Shown here in pieces: positions 1 through 5,027 of a stretch of DNA of 5,027 nt (within the stretch, counting starts at the first letter, position 1; every line of letters begins with the position of its first letter). The position numbers were made by a program, and so were the translations under genes. The notes under the pieces are model-generated. The model had not been told where the DNA came from. It did no database searches and was given only the letters and a program-made list of their open reading frames with translations. The stretch is from Desulfobacteraceae bacterium (GTDB lineage Bacteria > Desulfobacterota > Desulfobacteria > Desulfobacterales > Desulfatirhabdiaceae), in assembly GCA_027325475.1 (NCBI GenBank), contig DAIEFO010000183.1:1-5027 (forward strand), read 5' to 3'.

Positions 1-1406
1 TCCGAGCGGAAACCAAACCGGATGATGTTCACGGAATGCTGGCGGCTCAAGGTATTTTAACCAGTCGCGGAGGCAGGACCAGCCATGCCGCTCTGGTTGC
101 CCGCCAGTTTGGAAAGCCTGCGGTCGTCGGGGTATCGGATCTGAAAATTGACATGGCCAAACGCCGCATCATGATCCATGACAAGATGATTCGTGAAGGC
201 GACTGGATATCCATTGACGGTACGGTGGGCGAGGTCTATCTGGGAAAACTCAACACAACGGTGCCGGATATCAAAGATCCATGGCTTATCAAGTTGTTGT
301 CCTGGGCGGATAAGTTCCGGCGTCTGGGCGTCTGGGCCAACGCCGATTATCCGAGAGACGCCGCCCGTGCCAGGGAATACGGTGCGGAAGGCATTGGTCT
401 GTGTCGTTCTGAGCATATGTTTTTCGAGACCGAGCGGCTTCCGTTTGTCCAGAAAATGATCATGACCGATCTGCCGATTGAGCGGCGTGAAGCTCTGGAG
501 ATGATCCTGCCGTTTCAGCGAGAAGATTTTTATGGTATTTTTAAAATGATGGACGGTCTGCCCGTCATTATCCGGCTGTTAGACCCGCCGCTGCATGAAT
601 TTTTGCCCAATCAGGTGGATCTGATTCGAGACTTGACGGATTTGAAACTTCAAATCAAAGAAGCGGCCAATCTTTCCGAAATGGATGCGCTTCTCAACCA
701 GATCCGGGCCAAGGAGAATGTACTCAAGCGTCTCGAAAGCCTGAGAGAATCCAATCCTATGCTGGGAATGCGCGGCGTGCGTCTGGGTATCCACATCCCC
801 GAAGTTACCACCATGCAAGTCAAGGCGGTTTTTGAAGCCGCCTGTATGGCCACCAAGGAAGGCATCAAGGTTCGTCCAGAAGTCATGATTCCCCTGACCT
901 GTCATGTCAACGAACTCAAGGTGCAGCAAGGCGTTCTTGAGGCCGAAGCCAAAAAGGTCATGGAAGAATGGGGAATAGATATCGACTATAAATTCGGCAC
1001 CATGATCGAAATTCCCCGCGCAGCCCTGACAGCCGATAAACTCGCTGAATACGCTTCGTTTTTCTCCTTTGGCACCAACGATCTCACACAAACCACATTC
1101 GGCATTTCACGCGATGACGCAGAAGCCAGTTTTCTCGTCAACTATCTGGAAACCGGTATCCTTCCGCACAACCCATTTACAACCATAGATCGGGATGGTG
1201 TCGGCGCGCTCATGCAAATTGCGCTGACCCGCGGACGTTCTGTCAAACCCGATCTGGAATGCGGTATCTGCGGCGAACACGGCGGTGATCCCCAGTCCAT
1301 TCATCTATGTCATGAACTGGGGTTGACGTATGTCTCCTGTTCGCCTTTCCGGGTGCCGATCGCACGGTTGGCGGCGGCTCATGCGGCCTTGAAAGAGAAA
1401 CCATGA
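1..1406 (+). CDS. ppdK: Pyruvate, phosphate dikinase (PPDK), C-terminal part; 5' end outside the window
   Basis: PPDK interconverts pyruvate, ATP and phosphate with PEP, AMP and pyrophosphate in the cytoplasm. The reading frame is open from base 3, giving 467 visible residues of a family that usually has about 870-910, so the N-terminal ATP-grasp part is missing only because of the window edge. The swivelling phosphohistidine domain is at visible residues 1-80: the motif GGRTSHAALVAR holds the catalytic His (codon 84-86), followed by IDGTVGEVYLG. The PEP/pyruvate TIM barrel follows. It shows GIGLCRSEHMFF and IRLLDPPLHEFLP (substrate-binding Arg residues), NPMLGMRGVRLGI, MIEIPRAALTAD and FSFGTNDLTQ (metal and substrate ligands Glu, Asn, Asp), and GICGEHGGDP with the acid/base Cys (codon 1269-1271). 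All key barrel residues are present. The common NPM(L/M)GHRGC segment has Met and Val in place of His and Cys, probably a lineage variant. It ends in TGA. PEP synthase and PTS enzyme I share the architecture, but the RLLDPPLHEF and CGICGEHGGDP segments favour PPDK. The direction of the reaction in the cell cannot be told from sequence. Confidence 0.97.
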   Translation, partial: RAETKPDDVHGMLAAQGILTSRGGRTSHAALVARQFGKPAVVGVSDLKIDMAKRRIMIHDKMIREGDWISIDGTVGEVYLGKLNTTVPDIKDPWLIKLLSWADKFRRLGVWANADYPRDAARAREYGAEGIGLCRSEHMFFETERLPFVQKMIMTDLPIERREALEMILPFQREDFYGIFKMMDGLPVIIRLLDPPLHEFLPNQVDLIRDLTDLKLQIKEAANLSEMDALLNQIRAKENVLKRLESLRESNPMLGMRGVRLGIHIPEVTTMQVKAVFEAACMATKEGIKVRPEVMIPLTCHVNELKVQQGVLEAEAKKVMEEWGIDIDYKFGTMIEIPRAALTADKLAEYASFFSFGTNDLTQTTFGISRDDAEASFLVNYLETGILPHNPFTTIDRDGVGALMQIALTRGRSVKPDLECGICGEHGGDPQSIHLCHELGLTYVSCSPFRVPIARLAAAHAALKEKP

Positions 1407-1418
1407 CCGGTTTTATAT

Positions 1419-1467
1419 GAAGACGCAAAGGCGTGAAGGGGTCATAAGAAAACCACTTCACGTCTTC
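1419..1467 (+). terminator. Two-part hairpin downstream of ppdK, possible weak transcription end or mRNA 3' stabiliser
   Basis: The inner stem pairs CGTGAAGGGG (1432-1441) with CCACTTCACG (1453-1462), ten positions with one G/A mismatch and an 11-base loop. Five further pairs, GAAGA (1419-1423) with TCTTC (1463-1467), can close outside it, leaving an 8-base bulge on the left. It starts 13 bases after the ppdK stop, where a terminator would be expected. No run of T follows on either strand, so it is not a canonical intrinsic terminator. It may protect the 3' end of the message or act with Rho. Confidence 0.3.
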
Positions 1468-1604
1468 ACCTCCACTTGCTTTTCGGTATTTGGTAGCAGG
1501 ATTTCGAACGACATCAGTTCCGCCATTCCCACTAACCCATCGGGCGTTTTCACGACGACTCTGAATACCATCTGGTTTGTCCACGATTTTTCAAAAGGAG
1601 ACAT
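1458..1604 (-). pseudogene. Possible remnant of an enolase-superfamily (mandelate racemase/muconate lactonizing type) gene
   Basis: The - strand frame codes for 48 residues from an ATG at 1604-1602 to a TGA at 1460-1458. Its middle part, VFRVVVKTPDGLVGMAEL, resembles the N-terminal beta hairpin of mandelate racemase/muconate lactonizing enzymes, where a pattern like V.V.T.DGL.G.GE is common. Nothing else of that family follows (no barrel, no KxK, no metal ligands), the frame closes soon after, and no ribosome binding site precedes the ATG. The open frame continues further right only as the antisense of the secreted-protein gene. If real, it is a short decayed fragment. The match is brief and from memory, so chance is a serious alternative. 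Confidence 0.2.
1594..1600 (+). promoter_or_regulatory. Strong ribosome binding site for the secreted-protein gene
   Basis: AAAGGAG lies seven bases before the ATG at 1608-1610. It is the best ribosome binding site on the + strand of the window and fixes the start of the gene. It indicates efficient translation of the exported protein. Confidence 0.85.
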
Positions 1605-1607
1605 ATC

Positions 1608-2438
1608 ATGAATAAAAGGACGATGTGTCCGATAACTGTCTGGATATCTTTCATCGCTATCATGACAATCGCGTCTGTATTGCCACCAATGCTCCATGCG
1701 GCATCCTTGAAAGAGCAAGTCATAGCCGATTCGTCGTTACAGCCGAGCATTCTGATCAATGGTTCCAGCGGGCCGCTTATGGTTTCGCCCTCGACACCTT
1801 TAACGGTCAGCATCGGTCTGTCGCCGGGTGGCATGGTCGGTCAATTGGCCGATTGGTGGGTTGTGGCTTATGCGTCCGGGCAGTTTTATTCGTATGTGTA
1901 TCCGGGCGGATGGACACAGGGGGTTGTCACCTGTATTCAGGCCCCGGCGACGGCGTTTTCCGGCGTTGAGGTTCTGAACAGCACGCTTCCGGAAGGCGCT
2001 TATACATTTTATTTCGGACTCGATTTTATCCCCAATCGCCAGCTTGATGTTGACACACTGGTCGTATCGGCCGCTCAGGTGACGGTGACGGCATCTGCTG
2101 CGGGTTTTACCGGAAACTACACGGGCAGCTGGAACAGTTCGGGCGCTTCAGGCGGCAGCGGTGGCCTTTCGACCCAAGTGACACAGAATGGATCGGCGAT
2201 TCAGGGGACGGTAAATGTTACGGGAACCGAGCTCGGTAATCTGTACGGTATTGCTTTATCCGGAACTGTCAGCGGTGTAACAGCTACTTTTCAAGGAAGC
2301 TATACCACATCGTATGGCCTGACGGCTGAATTGAAACTTACCAACTGTACCCTGTCGGGAAACACGCTTGGTGGAAATTATGCGCTTTCCGTTAACGGAA
2401 TTGTTTATGACAGCGGTTCATTTACGCTGACCCGGTAA
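1608..2438 (+). CDS. Exported beta-rich two-domain protein of unknown function
   Basis: This is a complete 276-residue protein of unassigned function. Residues 1-31 form a signal peptide: basic start MNKR, hydrophobic core near 10-27, and a likely signal peptidase I site after LHA (29-31). No lipobox cysteine follows, so a soluble periplasmic or secreted product is expected. Residues about 45-160 form a first domain (ILINGSSGPLMVS, LSPGG, ADWWVVAY, PEGAYTFYFGLDF, LDVDTL). I associate this pattern, a beta-sandwich-like region with ADWW and TFYFG(V/L)D motifs, with exported proteins of Desulfobacterota and related bacteria; that is memory, not a search. A Gly/Ser-rich linker (about 176-187) leads to a second domain (about 188-276) rich in alternating Thr/Ser/Gly, with LSTQVTQNGSAIQGTV, LSGTVSGVTATFQGSY and NCTLSGNTLGGNYAL, suggesting an up-and-down beta barrel or lipocalin-like sheet. 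Only three cysteines occur (7, 109, 247), the first inside the signal peptide. No catalytic motif is visible; binding or surface roles are possible. The start is set by the AAAGGAG site. Confidence 0.85.
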   Translation: MNKRTMCPITVWISFIAIMTIASVLPPMLHAASLKEQVIADSSLQPSILINGSSGPLMVSPSTPLTVSIGLSPGGMVGQLADWWVVAYASGQFYSYVYPGGWTQGVVTCIQAPATAFSGVEVLNSTLPEGAYTFYFGLDFIPNRQLDVDTLVVSAAQVTVTASAAGFTGNYTGSWNSSGASGGSGGLSTQVTQNGSAIQGTVNVTGTELGNLYGIALSGTVSGVTATFQGSYTTSYGLTAELKLTNCTLSGNTLGGNYALSVNGIVYDSGSFTLTR

Positions 2439-2445
2439 CATCAAA

Positions 2446-2463
2446 GCTGGTGAAATCGCCAGC
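2446..2463 (+). other. Small hairpin between the secreted-protein gene and typA
   Basis: GCTGGTG (2446-2452) pairs with CGCCAGC (2457-2463), seven pairs including one G/T wobble, around an AAAT loop. It begins eight bases after the upstream stop codon and ends eight bases before the AAGGA of typA. No T run follows, so it is a poor terminator. In the typA leader it could separate the two messages or influence access to the ribosome binding site. Its stem overlaps an in-frame GTG (2450-2452), which makes that codon an unlikely start. Confidence 0.3.
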
Positions 2464-2470
2464 ATTCAAA

Positions 2471-2475
2471 AAGGA
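2471..2475 (+). promoter_or_regulatory. Probable ribosome binding site of typA
   Basis: AAGGA, within AAAAAGGAA, lies 13 bases before the ATG at 2489, somewhat further than usual. The other in-frame candidates fit worse: GTG at 2450 lies upstream of this site inside a hairpin, and TTG at 2477 is only one base away from it. The chosen ATG also gives the N-terminus expected for TypA. Confidence 0.5.
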
Positions 2476-2488
2476 ATTGCACCACATT

Positions 2489-4327
2489 ATGAAGTCTTTG
2501 AAAAATGAACATATTCGAAATATTGCTATCATTGCCCATGTTGATCATGGAAAAACCACACTGGTGGATGCTATGTTCCGGCAATGCGGCCTGTTTCGTG
2601 ACAATCAGGATGTCAGTGAACGCATTATGGACAGCATGGATCTGGAACGTGAGAGGGGCATCACCATCGCCGCCAAAAATTGCTCCGTTATCTGGAAAGG
2701 CATTAAAGTCAATATCATCGATACGCCCGGCCACGCCGATTTTGGGGGCGAAGTAGAGCGGGCGCTGTCAATGGCCGATGGCGCACTGCTTCTGGTGGAT
2801 GCTTCCGAAGGTCCTTTGCCTCAGACCCGGTTTGTGCTGAAAAAAACCTTTGAGGCCGGACTTCCGGTGATCGTGGTAGTCAACAAAATTGACCGTAAGG
2901 ATGCCAGACCCGCTGAAATCCTGGACGAAATTTACGATCTGTTCATTGATCTGGACGCCGATGAAGATCAGCTTGATTTTCCCCTGATGTACGCTATCGG
3001 AAGGGAAGGGGTGGCACAGAATACCCTCGACGAAAAGGGCGTCAATCTGCATCCGCTGCTGGATCTCATCATCGAAAAGATTCCCGCTCCCGCCTATGAT
3101 CCGGAGGAGCCGTTTCAGATGCTGGTGTCGGATCTGGGATATTCCGATTATCTGGGCAGGCTGGCCATCGGGAAAATCGTCAACGGCCGGGTTCAGTCAA
3201 ACGACAGCCTTGTCTGCATCGATGATCAGGGACATCATAATCCTCTCAAAGTAACGCGGCTTCAAACGTATCAGGGGCTTACATTCAGCGAGGCGTCCGA
3301 GGTGGATCCCGGAGACATTATCGTGCTGTCCGGTATCGAGGATGTCAAAATCGGCGATACGATCTGTAACCGTAATTTCCCCAAAGCACTGAAGCGGATT
3401 ACCGTGGATGAACCCACGGTATCCATGGAATTCAGCATCAATAATTCACCGTTCAGCGGCAAGGAGGGAAAATACGTTCAATCCAGTAAAATCCGGGAGC
3501 GGCTGTTCAAGGAAACCCTGATGAATGTCGGCATCAAGGTGGAAGAAACTGACAACAAGGAAGTGTTTGTGGTCAAGGGCCGGGGCGAGTTCCAGATGGC
3601 CATTCTCATTGAAACCATGCGGCGGGAAGGGTTTGAGCTGTGCGTTGGAAGGCCCAGGGTTATCTTTAAGCACAAGGACGGTAAACAACTTGAGCCTATC
3701 GAGCGGTTTTTTGTGGACTGCGATGAGAGCTTTATGGGCATTGTCACCGAAAAATTATCGAATCGTAAAGGAAAGATGATCAATCTGGTCAACAACGGCA
3801 AGGGGCGGGTGCGGATTGAATTCAGCGTTCCGTCCAGATCGCTGATTGGGTACCGTGATGAGTTTTTGACGGATACCAAGGGTACCGGCATCATGAATTC
3901 GTATTTTTTCGGTTATGAAGAATACCGGAGGGATTTCCCCACCCGATTTACCGGATCGATTGTATCGGACCGTCAAGGGACCGCCGTACCCTATGCTTTG
4001 TTTAATCTGGAGCCGAGGGGACAGCTCTGCGTTGTGGCTGGCACTCCGGTCTATGAAGGAATGATTGTCGGCGAACATAACCGCGATAACGATATCAATG
4101 TCAATGTCTGTAAAGAAAAGAAGCTGACCAACATGCGGGCTTCCGGAAAAGATGACCATGTGCTGCTCTCCCCCGTTAAACCCATGACCCTGGAGCGGGC
4201 TATCCATTTTATTCGAGATGATGAAATGGTTGAGGTTACGCCCAAATCCATTCGTCTTCGAAAAACCATTTTGGAAGCCCATAAACGTCATACCATCCGG
4301 GCCGCGAAACTTAAAGAGATGGAGTGA
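2489..4327 (+). CDS. typA: Ribosome-associated translational GTPase TypA/BipA, divergent form
   Basis: TypA/BipA is an EF-G-like GTPase that binds the 70S ribosome and supports ribosome assembly and growth under stress such as cold. From ATG 2489 the product has 612 residues, typical for the family; a GTG 13 codons upstream is less likely. The GTPase domain (1-200) shows G1 AHVDHGKTT (16-24), G2 RGITI (56-60), G3 DTPGH (78-82) and G4 NKID (132-135). Domain II follows (about 205-300), then the EF-G III-like region starting VDEPTVSMEFSINNSPFSGKEG (306-327; about 306-385), with GRGEFQMAILIETMRREG (364-381) where many homologues have GRGELHLSVLIENMRREG. A V-like domain (about 390-475) contains VPSRSLIGYRDEF (447-459). 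The BipA-specific C-terminal domain (about 480-612) carries VYEGMIVGEHNRDND, KKLTNMRASG (544-553) and VEVTPKSIRLRK (582-593). These last motifs separate TypA from EF-G and LepA. Oddity: the G5 region reads YAIGREG, with Ile where most homologues have Ser. It may be a lineage paralogue; a second, standard typA could exist elsewhere. Confidence 0.96.
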   Translation: MKSLKNEHIRNIAIIAHVDHGKTTLVDAMFRQCGLFRDNQDVSERIMDSMDLERERGITIAAKNCSVIWKGIKVNIIDTPGHADFGGEVERALSMADGALLLVDASEGPLPQTRFVLKKTFEAGLPVIVVVNKIDRKDARPAEILDEIYDLFIDLDADEDQLDFPLMYAIGREGVAQNTLDEKGVNLHPLLDLIIEKIPAPAYDPEEPFQMLVSDLGYSDYLGRLAIGKIVNGRVQSNDSLVCIDDQGHHNPLKVTRLQTYQGLTFSEASEVDPGDIIVLSGIEDVKIGDTICNRNFPKALKRITVDEPTVSMEFSINNSPFSGKEGKYVQSSKIRERLFKETLMNVGIKVEETDNKEVFVVKGRGEFQMAILIETMRREGFELCVGRPRVIFKHKDGKQLEPIERFFVDCDESFMGIVTEKLSNRKGKMINLVNNGKGRVRIEFSVPSRSLIGYRDEFLTDTKGTGIMNSYFFGYEEYRRDFPTRFTGSIVSDRQGTAVPYALFNLEPRGQLCVVAGTPVYEGMIVGEHNRDNDINVNVCKEKKLTNMRASGKDDHVLLSPVKPMTLERAIHFIRDDEMVEVTPKSIRLRKTILEAHKRHTIRAAKLKEME

Positions 4328-4358
4328 CGATTTTTCAGGTGAGTTTCAATAAAGAACA

Positions 4359-4555
4359 TCAGCGCGGATCGCGGAGGGTTGCGACCGGCGCGAGTGTGGC
4401 TGCGGTGCAATTCTGTCGCAGGATATCCAGAAAAAGGATAGCAGTGCTCTTGGGGTTCAACGTCACCGCCGCCAGTTTTGGAGGCGGCGGTGCCTCGATG
4501 TTGTTCCATTCATCCACGATGATTCGTTCTTCGGCAGGCACGGGCAGACGTCATG
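4359..4555 (-). pseudogene. Remnant of an isochorismatase-like cysteine hydrolase gene (N-terminal part only)
   Basis: The - strand frame read from GTG 4541-4539 codes for 60 residues. They contain IVDEWNNIEAPPPPKLAAVT followed by NPKSTAILFLDILRQNC. This matches the start of isochorismatase-family hydrolases as I know them: an IVDEW...PPP.L leader, then DP..TALLVLD...Q, whose Asp is the first residue of the Asp-Lys-Cys catalytic triad. The family usually has about 180-240 residues. Here the recognisable part ends soon after RQNC and the frame stops at 4361-4359, so the Lys, the Cys and the rest of the fold are missing. The 5' side is damaged too: an ATG at 4555-4553 with GAGGG ten bases before it is in another frame, and a TGA (4553-4551) blocks the hydrolase frame just upstream. 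I call it a 3'-truncated, frameshifted pseudogene on the same strand as the ATPase gene. A translated short peptide cannot be excluded. Confidence 0.5.
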
Positions 4556-4613
4556 CTCGGTATTCCCTCAACAAAAGCGCACATGCAGTGCAGACAAGAT
4601 AGACATGATCCAC
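4551..4613 (-). CDS. Possible 20-codon reading frame with a strong ribosome binding site
   Basis: On the - strand, AAGGAGG (4625-4619) lies five bases before a GTG (4613-4611). That opens a frame of 20 codons with a hydrophobic centre (VYLVCTACALLL) and stops at TGA 4553-4551. The stop overlaps an ATG (4555-4553) as ATGA. The frame is the same as that of the isochorismatase-like remnant just downstream, so it may be the original N-terminus of that gene, perhaps a former signal-peptide-like segment, now cut off by a nonsense codon. Alternatively it is a small independent peptide or chance. An in-frame ATG at 4640-4638 would add nine codons but lies upstream of the binding site. Confidence 0.2.
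   Translation of the reverse strand: MDHVYLVCTACALLLREYRA
4579..4591 (-). terminator. Weak candidate terminator for the P-type ATPase gene
   Basis: On the - strand GCAC (4591-4588) and GTGC (4582-4579) form a short stem around TGCAT, followed by GCTTTTGTT. The stem has only four pairs, extendable by one T/G pair, and the T run is four bases, so it would be very weak. It is the only T-followed inverted repeat I see downstream of the ATPase stop before the remnant. Confidence 0.15.
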
Positions 4614-4644
4614 GCACTCCTCCTTATTCGATGGATACATCAGG

Positions 4645-5027
4645 TCAACTCCTCCCCTTTTTTCTGCTGAACGCCTTGAACAGCTCGAACCAAACAGTGC
4701 TCAATATGCCGGCGGATATGCATATGACAACATCGATCGGATGTATTACCGAGAATCGGAATATCTCTCGAAGAAAAGGAATCGTCAGAACAAGATAGAG
4801 AAAGATTATCGTGCCGCCGGTTACCCACCAGAGAGCAGCATTGGGTGTTCTGTAAATCTTACCAATTGTGTTGATCCAGGAACGGTTGGTCATCATAAGG
4901 CCGAGGTTTGCAATGATCAAGGTCGTGAATGCCAGGGTGCGTGCATCAAGCTCCCCCTGCCCACGGGCAAGGCAAACTCCAAATATCGTTAGAAGCATTG
5001 CCAGAACACTCAGTCCCTGAAACGAAC
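4645..5027 (-). CDS. P-type cation-transporting ATPase, C-terminal membrane part; 5' end outside the window
   Basis: The - strand frame is open from the right edge and stops with TGA at 4647-4645, giving 126 visible residues. They match the C-terminal transmembrane domain of P2-type ATPases (calcium-pump-like, usually about 850-950 residues in bacteria). These inner-membrane pumps couple ATP hydrolysis to cation movement. The segments are SFQGLSVLAMLLTIFGVCLA (a late helix), then the family signature RTLAFTTLIIANL running into the next helix and TNRSW. PNAALWWVTGG starts the following helix, which ends IPFL. LFKAF closes the last helix, which begins after HPIDVV, and a basic tail KKGRS ends the protein. 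The helices fit M7-M10. The phosphorylated DKTGT motif, the ATP-binding domain and the ion-binding residues of M4-M6 lie outside the window, so the ion (Ca2+, Mg2+, Na+ or other) cannot be named. The first internal Met (4998-4996) is not the true start, because the frame and family match continue upstream of it. Confidence 0.93.
   Translation of the reverse strand, partial: SFQGLSVLAMLLTIFGVCLARGQGELDARTLAFTTLIIANLGLMMTNRSWINTIGKIYRTPNAALWWVTGGTIIFLYLVLTIPFLREIFRFSVIHPIDVVICISAGILSTVWFELFKAFSRKKGRS

Larger units (their letters stand above)
1407..1607. other. Intergenic spacer between ppdK and the secreted-protein gene
   Basis: These 201 bases hold no gene I can support on the + strand. They contain a two-part inverted repeat just after ppdK (1419-1467), a - strand stretch with weak resemblance to an enolase-superfamily hairpin (1458-1604), and the ribosome binding site of the next gene at the right end. 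I looked for a sigma-70 promoter and found no convincing -35/-10 pair: TTGCTT at 1476-1481 has no acceptable -10 hexamer at normal spacing. Confidence 0.6.
4328..4644. other. Convergent region between typA and the P-type ATPase gene, no intact gene
   Basis: These 317 bases lie between the stop codons of two genes that point at each other. They hold a broken - strand isochorismatase-like fragment (4359-4555), a possible short - strand reading frame upstream of it (4551-4613), and a weak small hairpin (4579-4591). I see no clear T-tailed terminator for either flanking gene. Confidence 0.6.

Noticed and set aside
579..1091. A 170-codon - strand frame opposite ppdK
   Set aside because: It lies wholly antisense to the strongly conserved PPDK barrel and has no recognisable motif.
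1417..1611. A 64-codon + strand frame from ATG 1417 whose TGA overlaps the start of the secreted-protein gene as ATGA
   Set aside because: No ribosome binding site before the ATG, no recognisable protein character, and it spans the ppdK hairpin and the next gene's own binding site. The ATGA overlap looks accidental.
2450..2488. GTG at 2450 as the start of typA, adding 13 residues
   Set aside because: The extra residues are not expected in TypA, the GTG lies upstream of the only ribosome binding site and within a hairpin, and ATG 2489 gives a standard N-terminus.
3755..4291. A 178-codon - strand frame opposite typA, the longest antisense frame
   Set aside because: It is antisense to the conserved TypA C-terminal domain; its residues mirror that coding and match no family I know.
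4464..4492. Perfect ten-pair GC-rich inverted repeat CACCGCCGCC / GGCGGCGGTG, considered as the typA or ATPase terminator
   Set aside because: No T run follows on either strand, and it lies inside the isochorismatase-like remnant, where Pro-Pro and Ala-Ala codons (the PPPPKLAAV region) explain the complementarity.
4741..4992. An 83-codon + strand frame opposite the P-type ATPase end
   Set aside because: It is antisense to a clear membrane-domain match, and its composition lacks any family pattern.
1..5027. CRISPR array, tRNA or rRNA gene, insertion sequence ends, or a defence-type gene cluster
   Set aside because: By eye I saw no regularly spaced repeats, no cloverleaf with a T-loop consensus, no transposase motifs and no terminal repeats. 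The intact genes are ordinary housekeeping or transport types apart from the one secreted protein.

Overview
The window reads as a chromosomal stretch from an anaerobic, sulfate-reducer-like member of the Desulfobacterota (former Deltaproteobacteria). This is an inference from three things: the protein styles (PPDK, a divergent TypA), a secreted beta-rich protein with a domain I associate with that group, and roughly balanced base composition. No rRNA or other taxonomic marker is present, so the assignment is tentative.

Layout, left to right: (1) the 3' half of a pyruvate, phosphate dikinase gene on the + strand, cut by the left edge (1-1406); (2) a 201-bp spacer with a two-part hairpin and, on the - strand, a short stretch that may be a decayed piece of an enolase-superfamily gene; (3) a complete + strand gene for a 276-residue exported beta-rich protein of unknown function with a very good ribosome binding site (1608-2438); (4) a complete + strand gene for the translational GTPase TypA/BipA (2489-4327), preceded by a small hairpin; (5) a 317-bp convergent region with no intact gene but with a recognisable - strand remnant of an isochorismatase-like cysteine hydrolase gene; (6) the 3' end of a - strand gene for a P-type cation-transporting ATPase, cut by the right edge (4645-5027).

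The genes do not form an obvious pathway. PPDK belongs to pyruvate/PEP metabolism, TypA to ribosome function and stress adaptation, and the ATPase to ion transport. The three + strand genes lie head to tail and could be read through, but the 201-bp gap before gene 2 and the unrelated functions argue for separate units. The ATPase gene points toward typA, so the gene debris at 4328-4644 lies between two converging genes, a usual place for decaying sequence to persist.

I found no CRISPR array, tRNA, rRNA, insertion sequence or clear novel system. The points most worth a second look are the two gene remnants, the secreted two-domain protein and the altered G5 loop of TypA.
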